NCBI GenBank assembly: GCA_026119935.1
Contig: JALRMH010000044.1
Span: 62,001-126,000 of the forward strand
Length of the DNA: 64,000 nucleotides
Reading direction: 5' to 3'
From: Endothia cerciana
Lineage: Eukaryota > Ascomycota > Sordariomycetes > Diaporthales > Cryphonectriaceae
Under the pieces are notes generated by a model. That model was not told where the DNA came from, made no database searches, and saw only the letters and a list, made by a program, of their open reading frames with translations. Position 1 is the stretch's first letter, and each line of letters begins with the position of its first letter. Shown here one piece after another: positions 20,806-31,263 of this stretch. Made by a program: the position numbers and the translations under genes.

Positions 20806-23401
20806 ATGAAGCTCATCATGCCGTCTTTCCTCTTTCTCGTTCTGCGCACGGTCTCCGCCCAGGCGCAACACGCCAAGATCAGTGTGACAGGCGCTTCGAA
20901 GGGTGGGACTACGATGACGATGCCCTCAAGAATCGATATCAACGATCTGTACCGAGCGGGTGGGCCACCGTGGTCAGTAGCCGAGCAACCTCTCATCCTC
21001 ATGCTGGGGTCCGTCTCGGCACAGCTATCAGGGGCCATGCTGACCCCGAATTACAATCTGATCAGGGATCTCTATGTCCAGGCCCTGGCAAGGCTTCAGG
21101 CCGTTGACGAGTCCGACGAGCTGTCTTACTTTCAGCTTATGGGTGAGCGACTTTCCACACTCGCCTTTTTTCTCACCAGGGCGGGGGGGGGGGGGCTGAC
21201 CTCACTTGCGACAGGCATACATGGACTGCCCTTCCAGCCCTATAATGGCGTCGAACAGGTCGCAGGCGGCAGTAGCCGGAATGGATTTTGTCCGCATAAT
21301 GTAAGCATAACCTCATAGGAGACATCTGATTCTTTGGCAGAAGATGCGTGCTGCTGCTGATACTGGCAGGGCATGCTCTTGTCAGTCAGCCACGATCCTA
21401 CAGCCAGAACGGTGACTTAACTTGCCGCCCCTAAGGGCATTTGTCTGTACCAATAGTTGCAAGAGCTGTTTGAGGGTTCATATATTATGTGCCCGGGGAC
21501 AGCCTCTCGAATCCCTTTTCTCTGGGTGCGGTTCTCGGGTCAGCTAACGCGAGCTTTTGACAGCGGGTTATGGCATCGACCGTACCTTGCCCTCTTCGAG
21601 GTAAGGAACTGGGATTTCCCCCTAATGCAAATTGTGGACTAACACTTCTCGCTAAAGCAAGTTCTGGTCTCCCATGCCCTGAACATCTCACTGCAATACG
21701 GTGAAGATGATGCCCCAAGATACCGAACGGCGGCGGAGTCGTTGCGAGTGGCGTACTGGGACTGGGCGCGGGATCCGACACTGCCAGAGGCCGTCACCCT
21801 CGCCCAGTTGGCCGTGAACGGTCCAAACGGATCTTTGACCATGCGGAATCCGTTCCACAGCTACTACTTCCAGAACTTCCCGCTCACCGCCCAGTACATG
21901 GACTCAGGGATACTCTCGACGCAGGGCCGCACGACTCGGTGTCCGACCGCGGACCTCACGGACGACGTTGCGGCGGTCAACCAAGGTCTGGCGTCTTCAG
22001 GAGATCTGAAAAGGCTTGTGGTGAGGACGACCAGCCCCCGCCCCCCCCCCCCCGCGGCGGGGCGAGGGCTTCTCCGCGACAGCCCAGCTTCAGGACCGGG
22101 CTGACATGATCACACAACAGTACGACGTCTTCACGACAGCTGAGTCCTTCCAGGACATGGAAACGGACCAATTCGGACAGCCCAACTTCGAGACCCCTCA
22201 CAATAACGTCCACGACAGCGTTGGCTGTCCCAACGGCACAATGTACGACCTGAACTGGTCCGCCTTCGACCCGGTGTTCATGCTCCACCACGCGAATGTG
22301 GACCGCCTTATCGCGCTGTGGCAGGCCATCTACTACAACAGCAGCATATTCCAAATCACCGCGTGGGAGGCTGCCCTCTATGGGACCGCGGCAGGGAACG
22401 TAAGCGCCAGCACGCCGCTGAAGCCCTTTTACGAAGCCGATGGGGATTTCCACACGAGCTACTCGGCGCGAAATATAAGCACGCTTGGGTATACGTATCC
22501 AGAGCTCAACACGACGGGGCCGGATGGGCAGGGCGCGGCTGTCATGCCGGATCAGCTGTCTGCGTATGTGAGATTCCAGGTGAACTCGCTTTACAGCGAC
22601 ACCGACAGCGACAGCGACAGCGACAGAGACAGCTCCGACGTCACGGCCAGCAGCGGGCTGCGGGAGATCAGATCTCCGAGGCCTTTGAGAGGCCGCAAGG
22701 ACAGCGTGGCTACCTCCAAGGCTTGGTCCGCTGCTATCCAGTTGGATAAGGCTCAGGTAGAGCTACCTGCGACGGTGAGCTACTACCTTGGTGATGTGCA
22801 GGTCGGCAGGATGGCGATCCTCACTGTGCCGGCTGCCGGCATCACACGCACTATCATCCCACTGGATCGATTCCTATTTGGTATGGGGTTCGATCTAGGA
22901 GACGAGGGTGCCGTCACTGCGTATTTGGCCCAGCATATGAGGTTCGAGATGCATCGGGTGAGTGATGCCCTTTCACATAGTCTTGACCCCTTGCGCTTCC
23001 GCTCAAAAATAGAGTGAAGAAAAAAAGAAAAAAAAGGAAGGGAAAAAAAAAAAAAAAGGAAATGTGCGAGGATCCTTTTTCTTCTTCTTTTTCTCGTCTT
23101 CTTTCCTCATACCTTCGAGGACGTCATGATTTCGCTTGCTTCATTTCTCTGCAGCAGCAGCTGTCTCGGACCTGTGCGTGCCCAACGGAACAGCACAACA
23201 CGCGTTGTACCACGGATGCTGACGACTCACTTGCACACTGGCCAGGGCGACGGTACAATACTGGACATGTCGTCAATTTCGAGTCTCAAAATTGCCGTCA
23301 TCGACCGAGACGTCACGCCGCGGAAGAGTGATTATGACTTCCCGATGTACGGCCCGGCGACGAGCCATCCTTGGACGGTCAAGGCGTCAAGAAATGCTTA
23401 A
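20806..23401 (+). CDS. Tyrosinase (polyphenol monooxygenase), type-3 copper enzyme
   Basis: Exons recognised: 20806..21142, 21215..21300, 21564..21600, 21658..22020, 22121..22957 and 23246..23401, with a short CuA exon between 21301 and 21563 not resolved. A hydrophobic start (MKLIMPSFLFLVLRTVSAQA) suggests secretion. The copper-A region shows ELSYFQLMGIHGLPF, then GFCPHN before a GTAAGC donor, and LWHRPYLALFE after a GCTAAC branch and CAG acceptor. Copper B is complete: ETPHNNVHDSVG and FDPVFMLHHANVDRLIALW. Between them is RVAYWDWARDPTLPEAV. A Ser-Asp repeat lies near residue 500 of the model. The last exon reads SSLKIAVIDRDVTPRKSDYD and ends WTVKASRNA. The enzyme oxidises monophenols to o-quinones in melanin formation. 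The intron before the last exon (22958..23245) is long and holds A/T- and CT-rich DNA. Two introns contain G13 or C13 runs. Confidence 0.85.
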
Positions 23402-24784
23402 AAAAGGTTTCTAACAACACCTTCTCAAATCGGATCTCGGATTGCCTTATGGTCTCAGACTGGCACATGGCTTAGATGGTGCGATGTTCTAGATTGTATG
23501 AGGCCTGTGGGACCATGTACTTCGCCGTATGCAGTGGCTTGGTGTTCATCAGACTGTTCCTCGCCTGTTAATAATAGCGTGCCTTCTCAATACCAAGCTT
23601 TTCTCACTTGTACGAAGATTTCTTTAGTGTATCAACATAGAGGCAGCTGTAGAACCACTCATCGTCGAGGCCTGTATCTGGCCCTGACAGTATTTCATCA
23701 GACATTGCTCTTCCTGGATACTAATGCTCTGATGAACCAGGTGTATCTACTCATGGTCTCACATAAAATTATCAGAGCGCCATTCCGGGGTCTGAATGGT
23801 CACCATATTAAGACATTCCAGAGTGCAGATCACGGGCATGCCTTAGTCTGCATGTCACCGCGACCAGAAGATTCCACCTAATGGACCTTGTGGGGAGTTT
23901 GAAGTCCACCAACACTTACTATGGCACCATAGATGTGCTATAAAGGATGCGCCTAACTCCACAACTTAGAAGACTATAGCTCTGTGTCACACCTGCCCCC
24001 CAGCCTCGCTCACTATAGCCCCGAGGCAGCCGTCTTCACCACACTGACAAGCTAGAACATCGTTAAAACACATCCTAGGTGTCTTTTTGGAACTGTACTG
24101 GTCCTGCGTATTCATGGTGGCTAGTCAAACGTGCAGCTGCCCTGGTGGATCTTTTACAGCTTGCAAGTTCTGTGCTGTGCAACACATGAGGATTTGTTTG
24201 AAGTCATATTCTTCGTGCTTGTATAAGCAGGAAAGCAAGAACCTAATGTACTGGCCTTAATTAGGCCCTATTGATACGCATAAAACAAGCTTATTGTCCT
24301 ACAAAACCCATGTCTAATTCATATTGTAGATTCTGCTAGTCATTGATCCCCGATCATTATGAATGCCAGGCTTATGGCCAAGATCCGAACAACCTCACAG
24401 CCCAGCAAGTTCTCCTGCCTGAGGCGCAAGATGACGGCGGAAACCCGCATCCCATGGGCCATGTCCAACGCTGAACCCGAGGGTTCACATCCTTGGATCA
24501 TCTCACGCTGGTCTTACTCACTCTGGAACTCCATCGCAGGTAGGAGATGGCGAGGAATGGTCATTACGCCTGAGTAAGTCAACCTGCCGAAGTCGAATCA
24601 GAGTGATACTGCAGTCTCAGGCTCCAGGGTCCTGTCCCACAGCGTCTCCATGAGCGCCCGTTTGGTCCTTGTTTTGGCGCCGTATAGGTCGCGGTGGCTC
24701 CGTCAGTCGGACTACAAGTCTCTTGACGGACGTGTCTGTGGGTGCCCGCTTGCGGTCGAGGAAGCTTTCAGGGTAAGAGGCGTG
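23402..24784. other. Intergenic or decayed DNA, no intact gene
   Basis: No accepted gene. On the minus strand around 24370-24690 there are coding-like stretches broken by in-frame stops (for example a piece reading RALMETLWDRTLEPETAVSL). They may be the decayed 3' part of the fragment at 24785..25725. Confidence 0.35.
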
Positions 24785-25725
24785 TTACCGCAATTCTCCA
24801 GGATACACTGTTGTAATAGGATATTGCCGTGTACCATCCACTGGATGATGAGCTTCAGGGTCTTTCGCGCCATCGGAATCGCCAGGTCTGTGTTCATACC
24901 GCGGCCATCCCCAGTGAACCCACTCTAACTCTGGTAACGATTTCGGTACCCCTAGGTCGGGAAACCTCAGTCCGTACCTATACTCACGGCTGTCAAGCTC
25001 GAACGTAGGGAACCGAAAATCGCTCCACGCTATACCTTCCATCATGGGACCCCACATTACGTAATAAGAAACACTACTAACGTTGTTGGTTACGCCTTTG
25101 ACCACACCGCACACTCTAGAATAGCTTCTCTTTCTTCTTCCTAGCAACACACTTGCTGCGCTCTATACCGAACTGACTGTTCTGAACTATCACAGGCTGG
25201 TTGGTTAGCACGGAGTGAAGCTATCGTGACGTTCCCTTGATATCCCAATTGCCCCAGCCTCAAAAACACATTGGCAGGACTGGTGACTTCTACGTGATCG
25301 AGGGAAAACATGCCCGAACTGCCGCAGTTGAGGAGTTGACTGAAACGGACCAGCTGTCCATAGGCGCCCGTGGTGGCAGTCGTGCCCTGATCGCCGAAGG
25401 ACATGGTGCATCTAGCACCACGACGTAGAGGTGGCGGTCCGATGCCGTAGTCTTCGCCGCTGAGCGCGCGAAACTGCTCGGACCCGACATCCTGGGCAAG
25501 GCCATTCTTTCCGGAGGCGTTCTCGGCCGAATCATCCTTGGTCGAGGTGCCCTGGGCAGCGTCGCCCCAGGTCAGGATCATGCTGGGCCCAATGGTCTTT
25601 GGTCGAATCATTCTGGCCTTCATGGCAACGTCAGGGCGATACACGGATGTGGTGATGTGTAAAGGAGGACTGACCGTAGATATACTGCCCCACTTCTGGC
25701 TTACTGTGGCTCTTCGGCCTCCCAT
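24785..25725 (-). pseudogene. Decayed coding fragment of an unknown fungal protein
   Basis: Two consecutive minus-strand frames. 25141..25725 contains GDQGTTATTGAYGQLVRFSQ and SGMFSLDHVEV, and stops after YRAQQVCC. 24785..25150 continues in another frame with VSSVSYYVMWGPMMEGIAWS, LRFPDLGVPKSLPELEWVHW and GWPRYEHRPG, and stops after VYPGELR. The SFGDQGTTATT.AYG.L start resembles the N-terminal block of large uncharacterised proteins I have seen in fungal genomes; I cannot name a function. The frame change near 25145 and the abrupt ends indicate decay or missed introns. The transposon remnant lies 300 bp upstream on the same strand. Confidence 0.45.
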
Positions 25726-26026
25726 GGCAACAGAGGCTCACGGGGTGGTTCTGTGTCTGCGGCTCCGCTCTCTTGAGACGGGTCGCTGGGTACCTGGGTA
25801 TGTTGACCTGATGGAACCCCTTTGCGGTTCTTGCTCCATCCTTGGAGACGTTGATGGAGGCGATGTTGACTGACTTTCTGCTGTGGTTACAAGGGTGCGA
25901 ATACAATGAGATTCTGTTGGCAAAACCTCAATCTCCATGTGTATGGCCCCTTCAGAATCCAGAGAAGAGAACTCTCGACCTTCCGAGCTGGTTTGAAGCT
26001 ACACGGCTAATGGGATTATACAAGTA

Positions 26027-26098
26027 AGTCAGACCACCCCCCTTCCGTTCACCCCCCCCTTCCATTCACCCCCCCTTCCGGCCACCCTGGTCAGCCAC
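26027..26098 (+). repeat. Left terminal inverted repeat, 72 bp
   Basis: Begins AGTCAGACCACCCCCCTTCC and ends CTGGTCAGCCAC. It holds three degenerate copies of a CCCCCCTTCCRTTCA-like unit. The reverse complement of 27292..27363 matches it along its full length, apart from C-run length and one A/G difference. Confidence 0.92.
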
Positions 26099-26219
26099 AT
26101 TCAATATATACACATATATTGATTTTATCTACTTTCAAGAACTATTCACCCACTATAATGCAATCCTCCTCATCAGTAACTAATTCGATGTCGCTCTCTT
26201 CATCCTGACTATCCTCATC

Positions 26220-27207
26220 TTAATTGACTGTATTTTGAGCCCTCTGTATAGCCTCAATGCCTGCAAACTTCGAATTCGGGCTTGTCTCGACCTTTCTTCT
26301 CTTTCTAGACCTTGAGCCCTCAACCTGTGCTTTCAATGCTTTATTTTCCTCCAGAGCCCTAGCCAGGGCTAGGTCTCTCTTATCCCAGGCTTTTTTTATC
26401 TTTCTGAAGAGTAGACGTTGTGTTAGCACGGAGGAAGGCTGATGCCGATTCTGTTGTAGTTAGTGATACAGATCTCTGGCCTTCCTGGGGGTTGAATATA
26501 TATCTGACTGGCTTGAGGAGGCTTTCAGAGTAGATTCTGCTTCTGTTGATAGCTTTAAGCTTGAACTAGGCTTGGTTTGAAGGTGTTGTTGACTGTTCTT
26601 GAGGAGAAGAGGGCCTGTAGCAGAGATACACTCGAGAAAAGAGGTCCAGGCTCTAGACCCATGGTCTTTTTTCTAGATTGAACGTGAAGAAAAGCCTCCA
26701 AGAACCAATCCATTCTCTTCCTAGCCCTCTATTATTCCATCTGTTAGCTGGCTTGATAGCTTGGATATGCGGAAGATCAAGCAGACGGAACTAAGGCCAG
26801 ATTACCTCTGCTGTTGCTCTATTAGTTCGAATAGAAGCAATCCTCCGAGCCTTTCTGACCCTGATCTCTGGATTTCTCTTCAAGAAAGACTCAGTCCATC
26901 TCTTTCCTAGGGGTTGAGAGTCCCCATGGATCTCGAGTATTCTCTGAGCGAAAAGCCTCAGCTCTGAGTGGCTAGGAGGAAGTCCTCGGCTTTCTTGAAT
27001 CAAGATCCAATCAACGAGTTTTCTTTCCTAGCTAATAGAGAGCCTTTGCAAAGAATCAGCAGCTAGCTGACGGGATTGTGTGCCTGATAAACGATCTCGA
27101 AGTGTTTGATAGGGAATTCCCCATTCAGCCGAGGCCTTTCGAATAGATAGGCCTGCCTTGACAGCCTGGATAGCTTCTTGAATATCAGACTCAGTATAGG
27201 GCTTCAT
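26220..27207 (-). pseudogene. Pogo/Fot1-type transposase, internally deleted and with nonsense codons
   Basis: ATG at 27207. Residues 1-50 form an HTH_psq-type domain (MKPYTESDIQEAIQAVKAGL, then SIRKASAEWGIPYQTLRDRL). A TAG at 27028..27030 interrupts the frame just before a CENP-B/Tc5 HTH domain: LVDWILIQESRGLPPSHSEL, PLGKRWTESFLKRNPEIRVR, RASIRTNRATAEVI. After about 26790 the family block IKAIKPENRW is still readable as IQAIKPANRWNN, then the DDE core is missing. The C-terminal part includes STPRKARDLYH, a TAA, then RLLFRKIKKAWDKRDLALAR and RKRRKVETSPNSKFAGIEAI. Both stops can be explained as CAG to TAG and CAA to TAA. Confidence 0.8.
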
Positions 27208-27291
27208 TATAGTGCAATCGATATCTACTCAAAAGATGAGGTTATTTGGAAAAGAATTGATGAAGATATATGAGGGGGTTGAAATGGCGGC

Positions 27292-27363
27292 GTGGCTGAC
27301 CAGGGTGGCCGGAAGGGGGGGGTGAACGGAAGGGGGGGTGAACGGAAGGGGGGTGGTCTGACT
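27292..27363 (-). repeat. Right terminal inverted repeat, 72 bp
   Basis: Reverse complement of the left repeat; it begins GTGGCTGACCAG on the plus strand and ends GGTGGTCTGACT. Confidence 0.92.
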
Positions 27364-28725
27364 TGAATGAACCTGAACATGCACCTATTTCCTAGATAGG
27401 CTGGGAACAGCAATACTCCTCCAATGCAACCACAATCTGACGCTGTCGCTCAAACAACCCTCATGCGAATTTAAGGTAGGTAGAACGTTGAGGGCCTTGT
27501 CTTGACTTTGAGTAATGCCCCGAGGTCACGCAGATATCTTCAGACGATTGGATCTCTTGCATTAGCCCCGGTGGGTGATAAGTCCCCCAAACATCGAGCC
27601 CTCCAATGTCCAACATCTTCTCGGAAACGCGGAAGAGTCTGCCGTGCAAGATCATGTATACTGCAACATCGCTTATCGCTACCCTGGACACCTTCGCCTT
27701 TTCCTGGCCACCTTCAGATCGGGCAGATCTCAGGAGGCCGAGGAACTGCGAACAGCCGATGGTCCTCAATGTGATAATGGTTAGTGGTGTGGACCTGAGA
27801 GGCTCCGGACAATCCATTCCACGGACCACCATCCAGATGCGGGCTGTGGCTGATGACACAATGTGCATTTTCGCCTAAACCTTATCCAGTTGTCCAGGCC
27901 GATGAGGCATACTCTGACCGTATGCAAACGAGCCTCGTCGAGTGGACCCGGATCGCCGGGAAAGGGCCATACGACTATGCCCTGGCTGCATGGCGTTCCC
28001 AGTCGGGCCTCCGTTCCTCCTCTTCCCTCCATCCCATCATAAGGAATTCCCTGATCGGCTGAGCGCTGACTTAATAGTCTACTGACTAGCTTGCTCTCTA
28101 CAGTCACTATACCTTCTCAGCAAGCTCTAATTGGATCAAGGCCTGGATCGCTGCGTCAGGGCGCCGCGACCTTATCTCGCTCTGATCTGGCTGGCCGCAT
28201 GCAGAGTTGAGCTCGACCGGTAAGGCATCCAACCACAGGTGCTATGTTCTTCTAACTTGCATACAAAATGACAGACTAAAAGCCTGCTTAAACGATAATC
28301 GCCCTTGCATCTGGAGAAGCGAGGACATGGCGGCCCCCTCCTTGTCCGACGGGATTTGCTGCCGCACACCTGTTGCAATTTCAACCACCTTGTTAGGTAG
28401 TGTATTTCCTCAACTCGCCTAGTGTCTTGAGCTGTTTACAACATTAAACTAAACTATGATAAGTTATATCTTCTTCCGTTGGGTGCAAGTTTATAATGCT
28501 AGAGGTAAAGTATCTAGAATACAACCTAAATCAGGTGCAGTACCCCTAGATAGAAGATAATACGGCGGAGGGGCAAACCCTAGATCTGAAGTCTAAACCT
28601 ACCAAATAGCTTGTATCATTGCTCATGATAATGTCAGGAGTCTCGGAATCTTTAGTACGGTGCTTCGGATCAAGTTTTGGTGAGACATCCTGGGCGCAAG
28701 AAGAAACTACCCATGGCCAGGGTGT
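27364..28725. other. Decayed minus-strand coding fragments
   Basis: No intact gene. Frames at 27461..27868 and 27781..28107 (minus) overlap. A third frame reads on through several stops (for example SYGPFPAIRVHSTRL and EDVGHWRARCLGD), suggesting a RIP-damaged gene whose identity I cannot tell. 28110-28725 shows nothing recognisable. Confidence 0.35.
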
Positions 28726-29190
28726 TTAGGACGTTCGATGTTGTAAAGGTGCTAGGACAGAGAAAAGCTCTGGAACGAACATGTATTTGATGTGGAATCT
28801 CTGTAGATTTGGGAGGCGGGTCGGTCGTCGCCAGCCAGCAAGGCAATATAAGATCTTGTCTTGCGGAAGCATCAAATCGAGCCATACTTTTGTCTCTTTG
28901 GCTATTCTTTCCTCTGATTGTGAGTCTAGCCACTTTTCCATGCAAATTTCAGACCCTCTATACCCTTCCTGCAGATGCTGACTTGTGATGTCGAAGCGGG
29001 GGTGGTTGAGGGTGCTCCCTCTGCCCGCCTATTCTCGGTACTCTGTGCTTCGTGCTTCCTCTCGGGATCCTATGGTTACCAGATTGTGGACTGCACTGCG
29101 GATTTGAATGTGGTGCCTTGACCAGGCTTGACCGCAGCCTTCGAGACCGTCCACCGTGCCGGCCGTGCACATCTAGACCTTTCCGTGTTT
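28726..29190 (-). pseudogene. Coding-like segment overlapping the NYN gene 3' end in another frame
   Basis: The minus strand, shifted one base from the NYN frame, reads from about 29190 to the TAA at 28726..28728. Blocks include MCTAGTVDGLEGCGQAWSRH, IRSAVHNLVTIGSREEARST, LNHPRFDITSQHLQEGYRGS and EKWLDSQSEERIAKETKVWL, and it continues with CLAGWRRPTRLPNLQRFHIK. One TAG interrupts it near 29023. That TAG could be removed by a 51-nt GTAACC...GAATAG intron or be a CAG-to-TAG mutation. This frame looks more protein-like than the overlapping tail of the NYN ORF. It may be the true last exon(s) of that gene or a separate decayed gene. Family unknown. Confidence 0.45.
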
Positions 29191-30235
29191 CCCACTCCCA
29201 CCGCCCTCGAAGCAGTCGTCCGATGATGTTGGAGTAGCTCGTAGTAAAGAGTGGCTTTAGATAGGACCAAAAGGCCGGCGTCCAGCTCCTGCTAGCGGAT
29301 TCTGTTCCGCTGTGCACTGAGATCTCTACTTTGGGCACAGCGGTCTCTGCCTCTGGGACACTGGTCTCCGCGCCAGGGACCACCACAGCCTCTTGTTCCT
29401 GGTCTTTTAGCTCCTGCCATAACCACTCAGGTGATCTCTTAGTCACATCAAACGGCACACGTTCCCTGAGCGCCGCATCGGCCGTGATCAGAACCATCCG
29501 GCAGGCCTCTATCCCACCGAGGACAGCCTGGTCGATGTGCTCAACGATCGCGTCGTCCCCGATATCCTTGCGCTTGATGGGCTGGGCCCGGATGAGCAGG
29601 ACCCCCCGCGGCGCCTCCATGTCGCGCGCCGATCCCTCCACCATGGCGAACACCTGGCAACCCCGCGCGCCGGCGAGCTGCCCCAGCTGGCGCATGGCCC
29701 GCGTGGTGAGGTCCCCCAGCCTCCTCTCCACCGCCCTGCGCACCCGCCGGTGCGCCGAGGGCCTGGAGCCCACAAAGTTGTACGTGTCGACGATGAGGAT
29801 CCTGTCGGGCCAGCCCAGCGCCGCGAAGCGGGCCTCGGCCTCGGCCAGCCTCGCCCTCCGCCGCGCCCTCGCGGCCGAGAGCGCCTCCCTCTGGCGCATG
29901 GCCGCGTCCCTGACCCGGACGCGCCCGTCGTGCGGGTCGAGCACGGCCGGCACGAACCTGGGCGGCGGTGACGGGCCCCGCGCCCGCCTCACCTGCGCCG
30001 CCGCGGCGCGCGCCTGCGGGGCCCCGGGGCGGTTCAGCTTCTCCCTGCGCTGGGCCTTGCGCTCCTTGCCGTGGAAGCGCCGCTGGAGCAGGCTGCCGGC
30101 CTGGATGTCTGGGAGGGCAGTCGCCCGCGCCGGCGCCGTCAGCTGCTGCCAGCGAGCCCGGGCCCCCACGCTGCCCGCCTGGGCCGAGATGCGGTGGTGC
30201 AGGTTCAGGCACGCCGGGGCGAGGAGCGAAGACAT
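28958..30235 (-). CDS. NYN-domain (YacP-like) putative ribonuclease, probably mitochondrial
   Basis: The start is taken at the ATG at 30235 (MSSLLAPACLNLHHRISAQA), because upstream codons run through polyT/polyC-derived low complexity. The first 45 residues are rich in Arg, Ala and Leu with no acids, consistent with a mitochondrial presequence ending near LLQRRFHGKERKAQ. The NYN/PIN-like domain starts RILIVDTYNFVGSRP and runs through CQVFAMVEGSARD to GGIEACRMVLITADAALRER. Its acids (Asp of IVDTYN, Asp of ITADA, and those of KDIGDDAIVEHID) fit the family's metal site. PF05991-type proteins are related to RNases such as Rae1. The C-terminal tail past WTPAFWSYLKPLF is low in complexity and overlaps another coding-like frame, so the stop at 28958 may not be the true end. 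The coding strand is extremely GC-rich in the middle. Confidence 0.7.
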   Translation of the reverse strand: MSSLLAPACLNLHHRISAQAGSVGARARWQQLTAPARATALPDIQAGSLLQRRFHGKERKAQRREKLNRPGAPQARAAAAQVRRARGPSPPPRFVPAVLDPHDGRVRVRDAAMRQREALSAARARRRARLAEAEARFAALGWPDRILIVDTYNFVGSRPSAHRRVRRAVERRLGDLTTRAMRQLGQLAGARGCQVFAMVEGSARDMEAPRGVLLIRAQPIKRKDIGDDAIVEHIDQAVLGGIEACRMVLITADAALRERVPFDVTKRSPEWLWQELKDQEQEAVVVPGAETSVPEAETAVPKVEISVHSGTESASRSWTPAFWSYLKPLFTTSYSNIIGRLLRGRWEWETRKGLDVHGRHGGRSRRLRSSLVKAPHSNPQCSPQSGNHRIPRGSTKHRVPRIGGQREHPQPPPLRHHKSASAGRV

Positions 30236-31218
30236 TGCAGGGGTCCCAAGGAAGCTCGTGCCCCCTCTCTCATGGTAATTCGCAGTGCACTTGGGCGGTC
30301 CCGAGCTGAGCAGCTGTGTTTGGCGCGGTCCCTCGGATCGGCGCTCGGAGCTTGTCTCGTTGTCTGGTCGCGGAAATCCACGATCGGCTGGGGCCCCACT
30401 TTCCCGGGCCAGAGAAAAAAAAAAAAGGGAAAAAAAGGGAAAAAGGAAGAGGGGGGGGGGGGGGCAAGGGGAATAACAGCTTGAGATCATAGCTTGAGCT
30501 ACATTTAGAGTGTAGCGACACGGGCTATCGAGGTTTCGCCATCATGTGGTGCTGGGAGCTACAGTCAGTCAAATTATCGACTGTCGATTGAAATTTCCCA
30601 AGCGCTTCTACGGGTGGTGAAATCTCTGTCTCTGCCATTGAAGTCTATTTCAAAAGTATTCGGCGTGCTGTGGCTCCTCCAGTCCTCGACTCTGTATTAC
30701 AGATATCACCAGATTCGCTTTTCAGCACATACGCCTATGATGTATCTATGGGGCCCATCATCCGCAGGTGAGATCAAGTACATTTCATTGCTACTTCGAG
30801 GACGATCTTTCGCCTCCCCAACCGAGCTGCCTACTTAGACAGAGGGCGATCGGCCCAAGAGCTGAAAAGAAATAGCTCCAGAGATCAAGGATTTCTCATA
30901 AAGGCTACAGCATCACACTGGATCACGACGAGGCGGCGCGGGCGGGAAAAACTCCTGCTTGAAGCCGGTCCTCCCGTGAGCCTCCGGGCTCACCTTGACC
31001 CTTCCAGAGCGGGAACCCCAATGCTTCTCATCAGGTCAATCTAGAAGCACGCAGCCTGCTACCCAATCAAGTCGTCACCGACCTTCGAGATACCCTGATA
31101 AACAACGGGATGGGTTGATCCGTCAGTCAGTCAGCATCGCCGCCGTCTAAGCGAACGAAAGCACGTGCTCCCCAGCGCCAGCCGATACACCCTCCCAGTC
31201 GAACCGTCACCGCTCTTT

Positions 31219-31220
<2 letters not shown>

Positions 31221-31261
<41 letters not shown>
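31221..31261. repeat. (GT)20 microsatellite
   Basis: Uninterrupted dinucleotide repeat in the gene desert. Confidence 0.95.

Positions 31262-31263
<2 letters not shown>

Larger units (their letters stand above)
26027..27363 (-). mobile_element. Deleted Fot1/pogo-like (Tc1-mariner superfamily) DNA transposon
   Basis: A 1,337-bp element bounded by near-identical 72-bp inverted repeats starting AGTCAGACCACCCCCC. Inside, on the minus strand, are the two ends of a pogo-type transposase. The N-terminal helix-turn-helix and CENP-B-like DNA-binding domains occupy 26791..27207, and a Lys/Arg-rich C-terminal coiled region occupies 26220..26429. The DDE catalytic domain between them is almost all deleted: about 360 bp connect the ends, against roughly 900 expected. 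The element is therefore non-autonomous. A TA dinucleotide abuts the left end, as expected for TA-targeting elements; the right end abuts TG instead. Confidence 0.85.

Noticed and set aside
24359..24690. Minus-strand reading as an intact gene
   Set aside because: In-frame stops interrupt every candidate and no introns fit; treated only as a decay trace.
28781..28981. Plus-strand ORF of 66 codons
   Set aside because: It is the antisense shadow of the better coding frame on the minus strand (28726..29190).
29331..30278. Plus-strand ORF of 315 codons opposite the NYN gene
   Set aside because: Antisense to a GC-rich coding region. The NYN domain on the minus strand explains the open frame.
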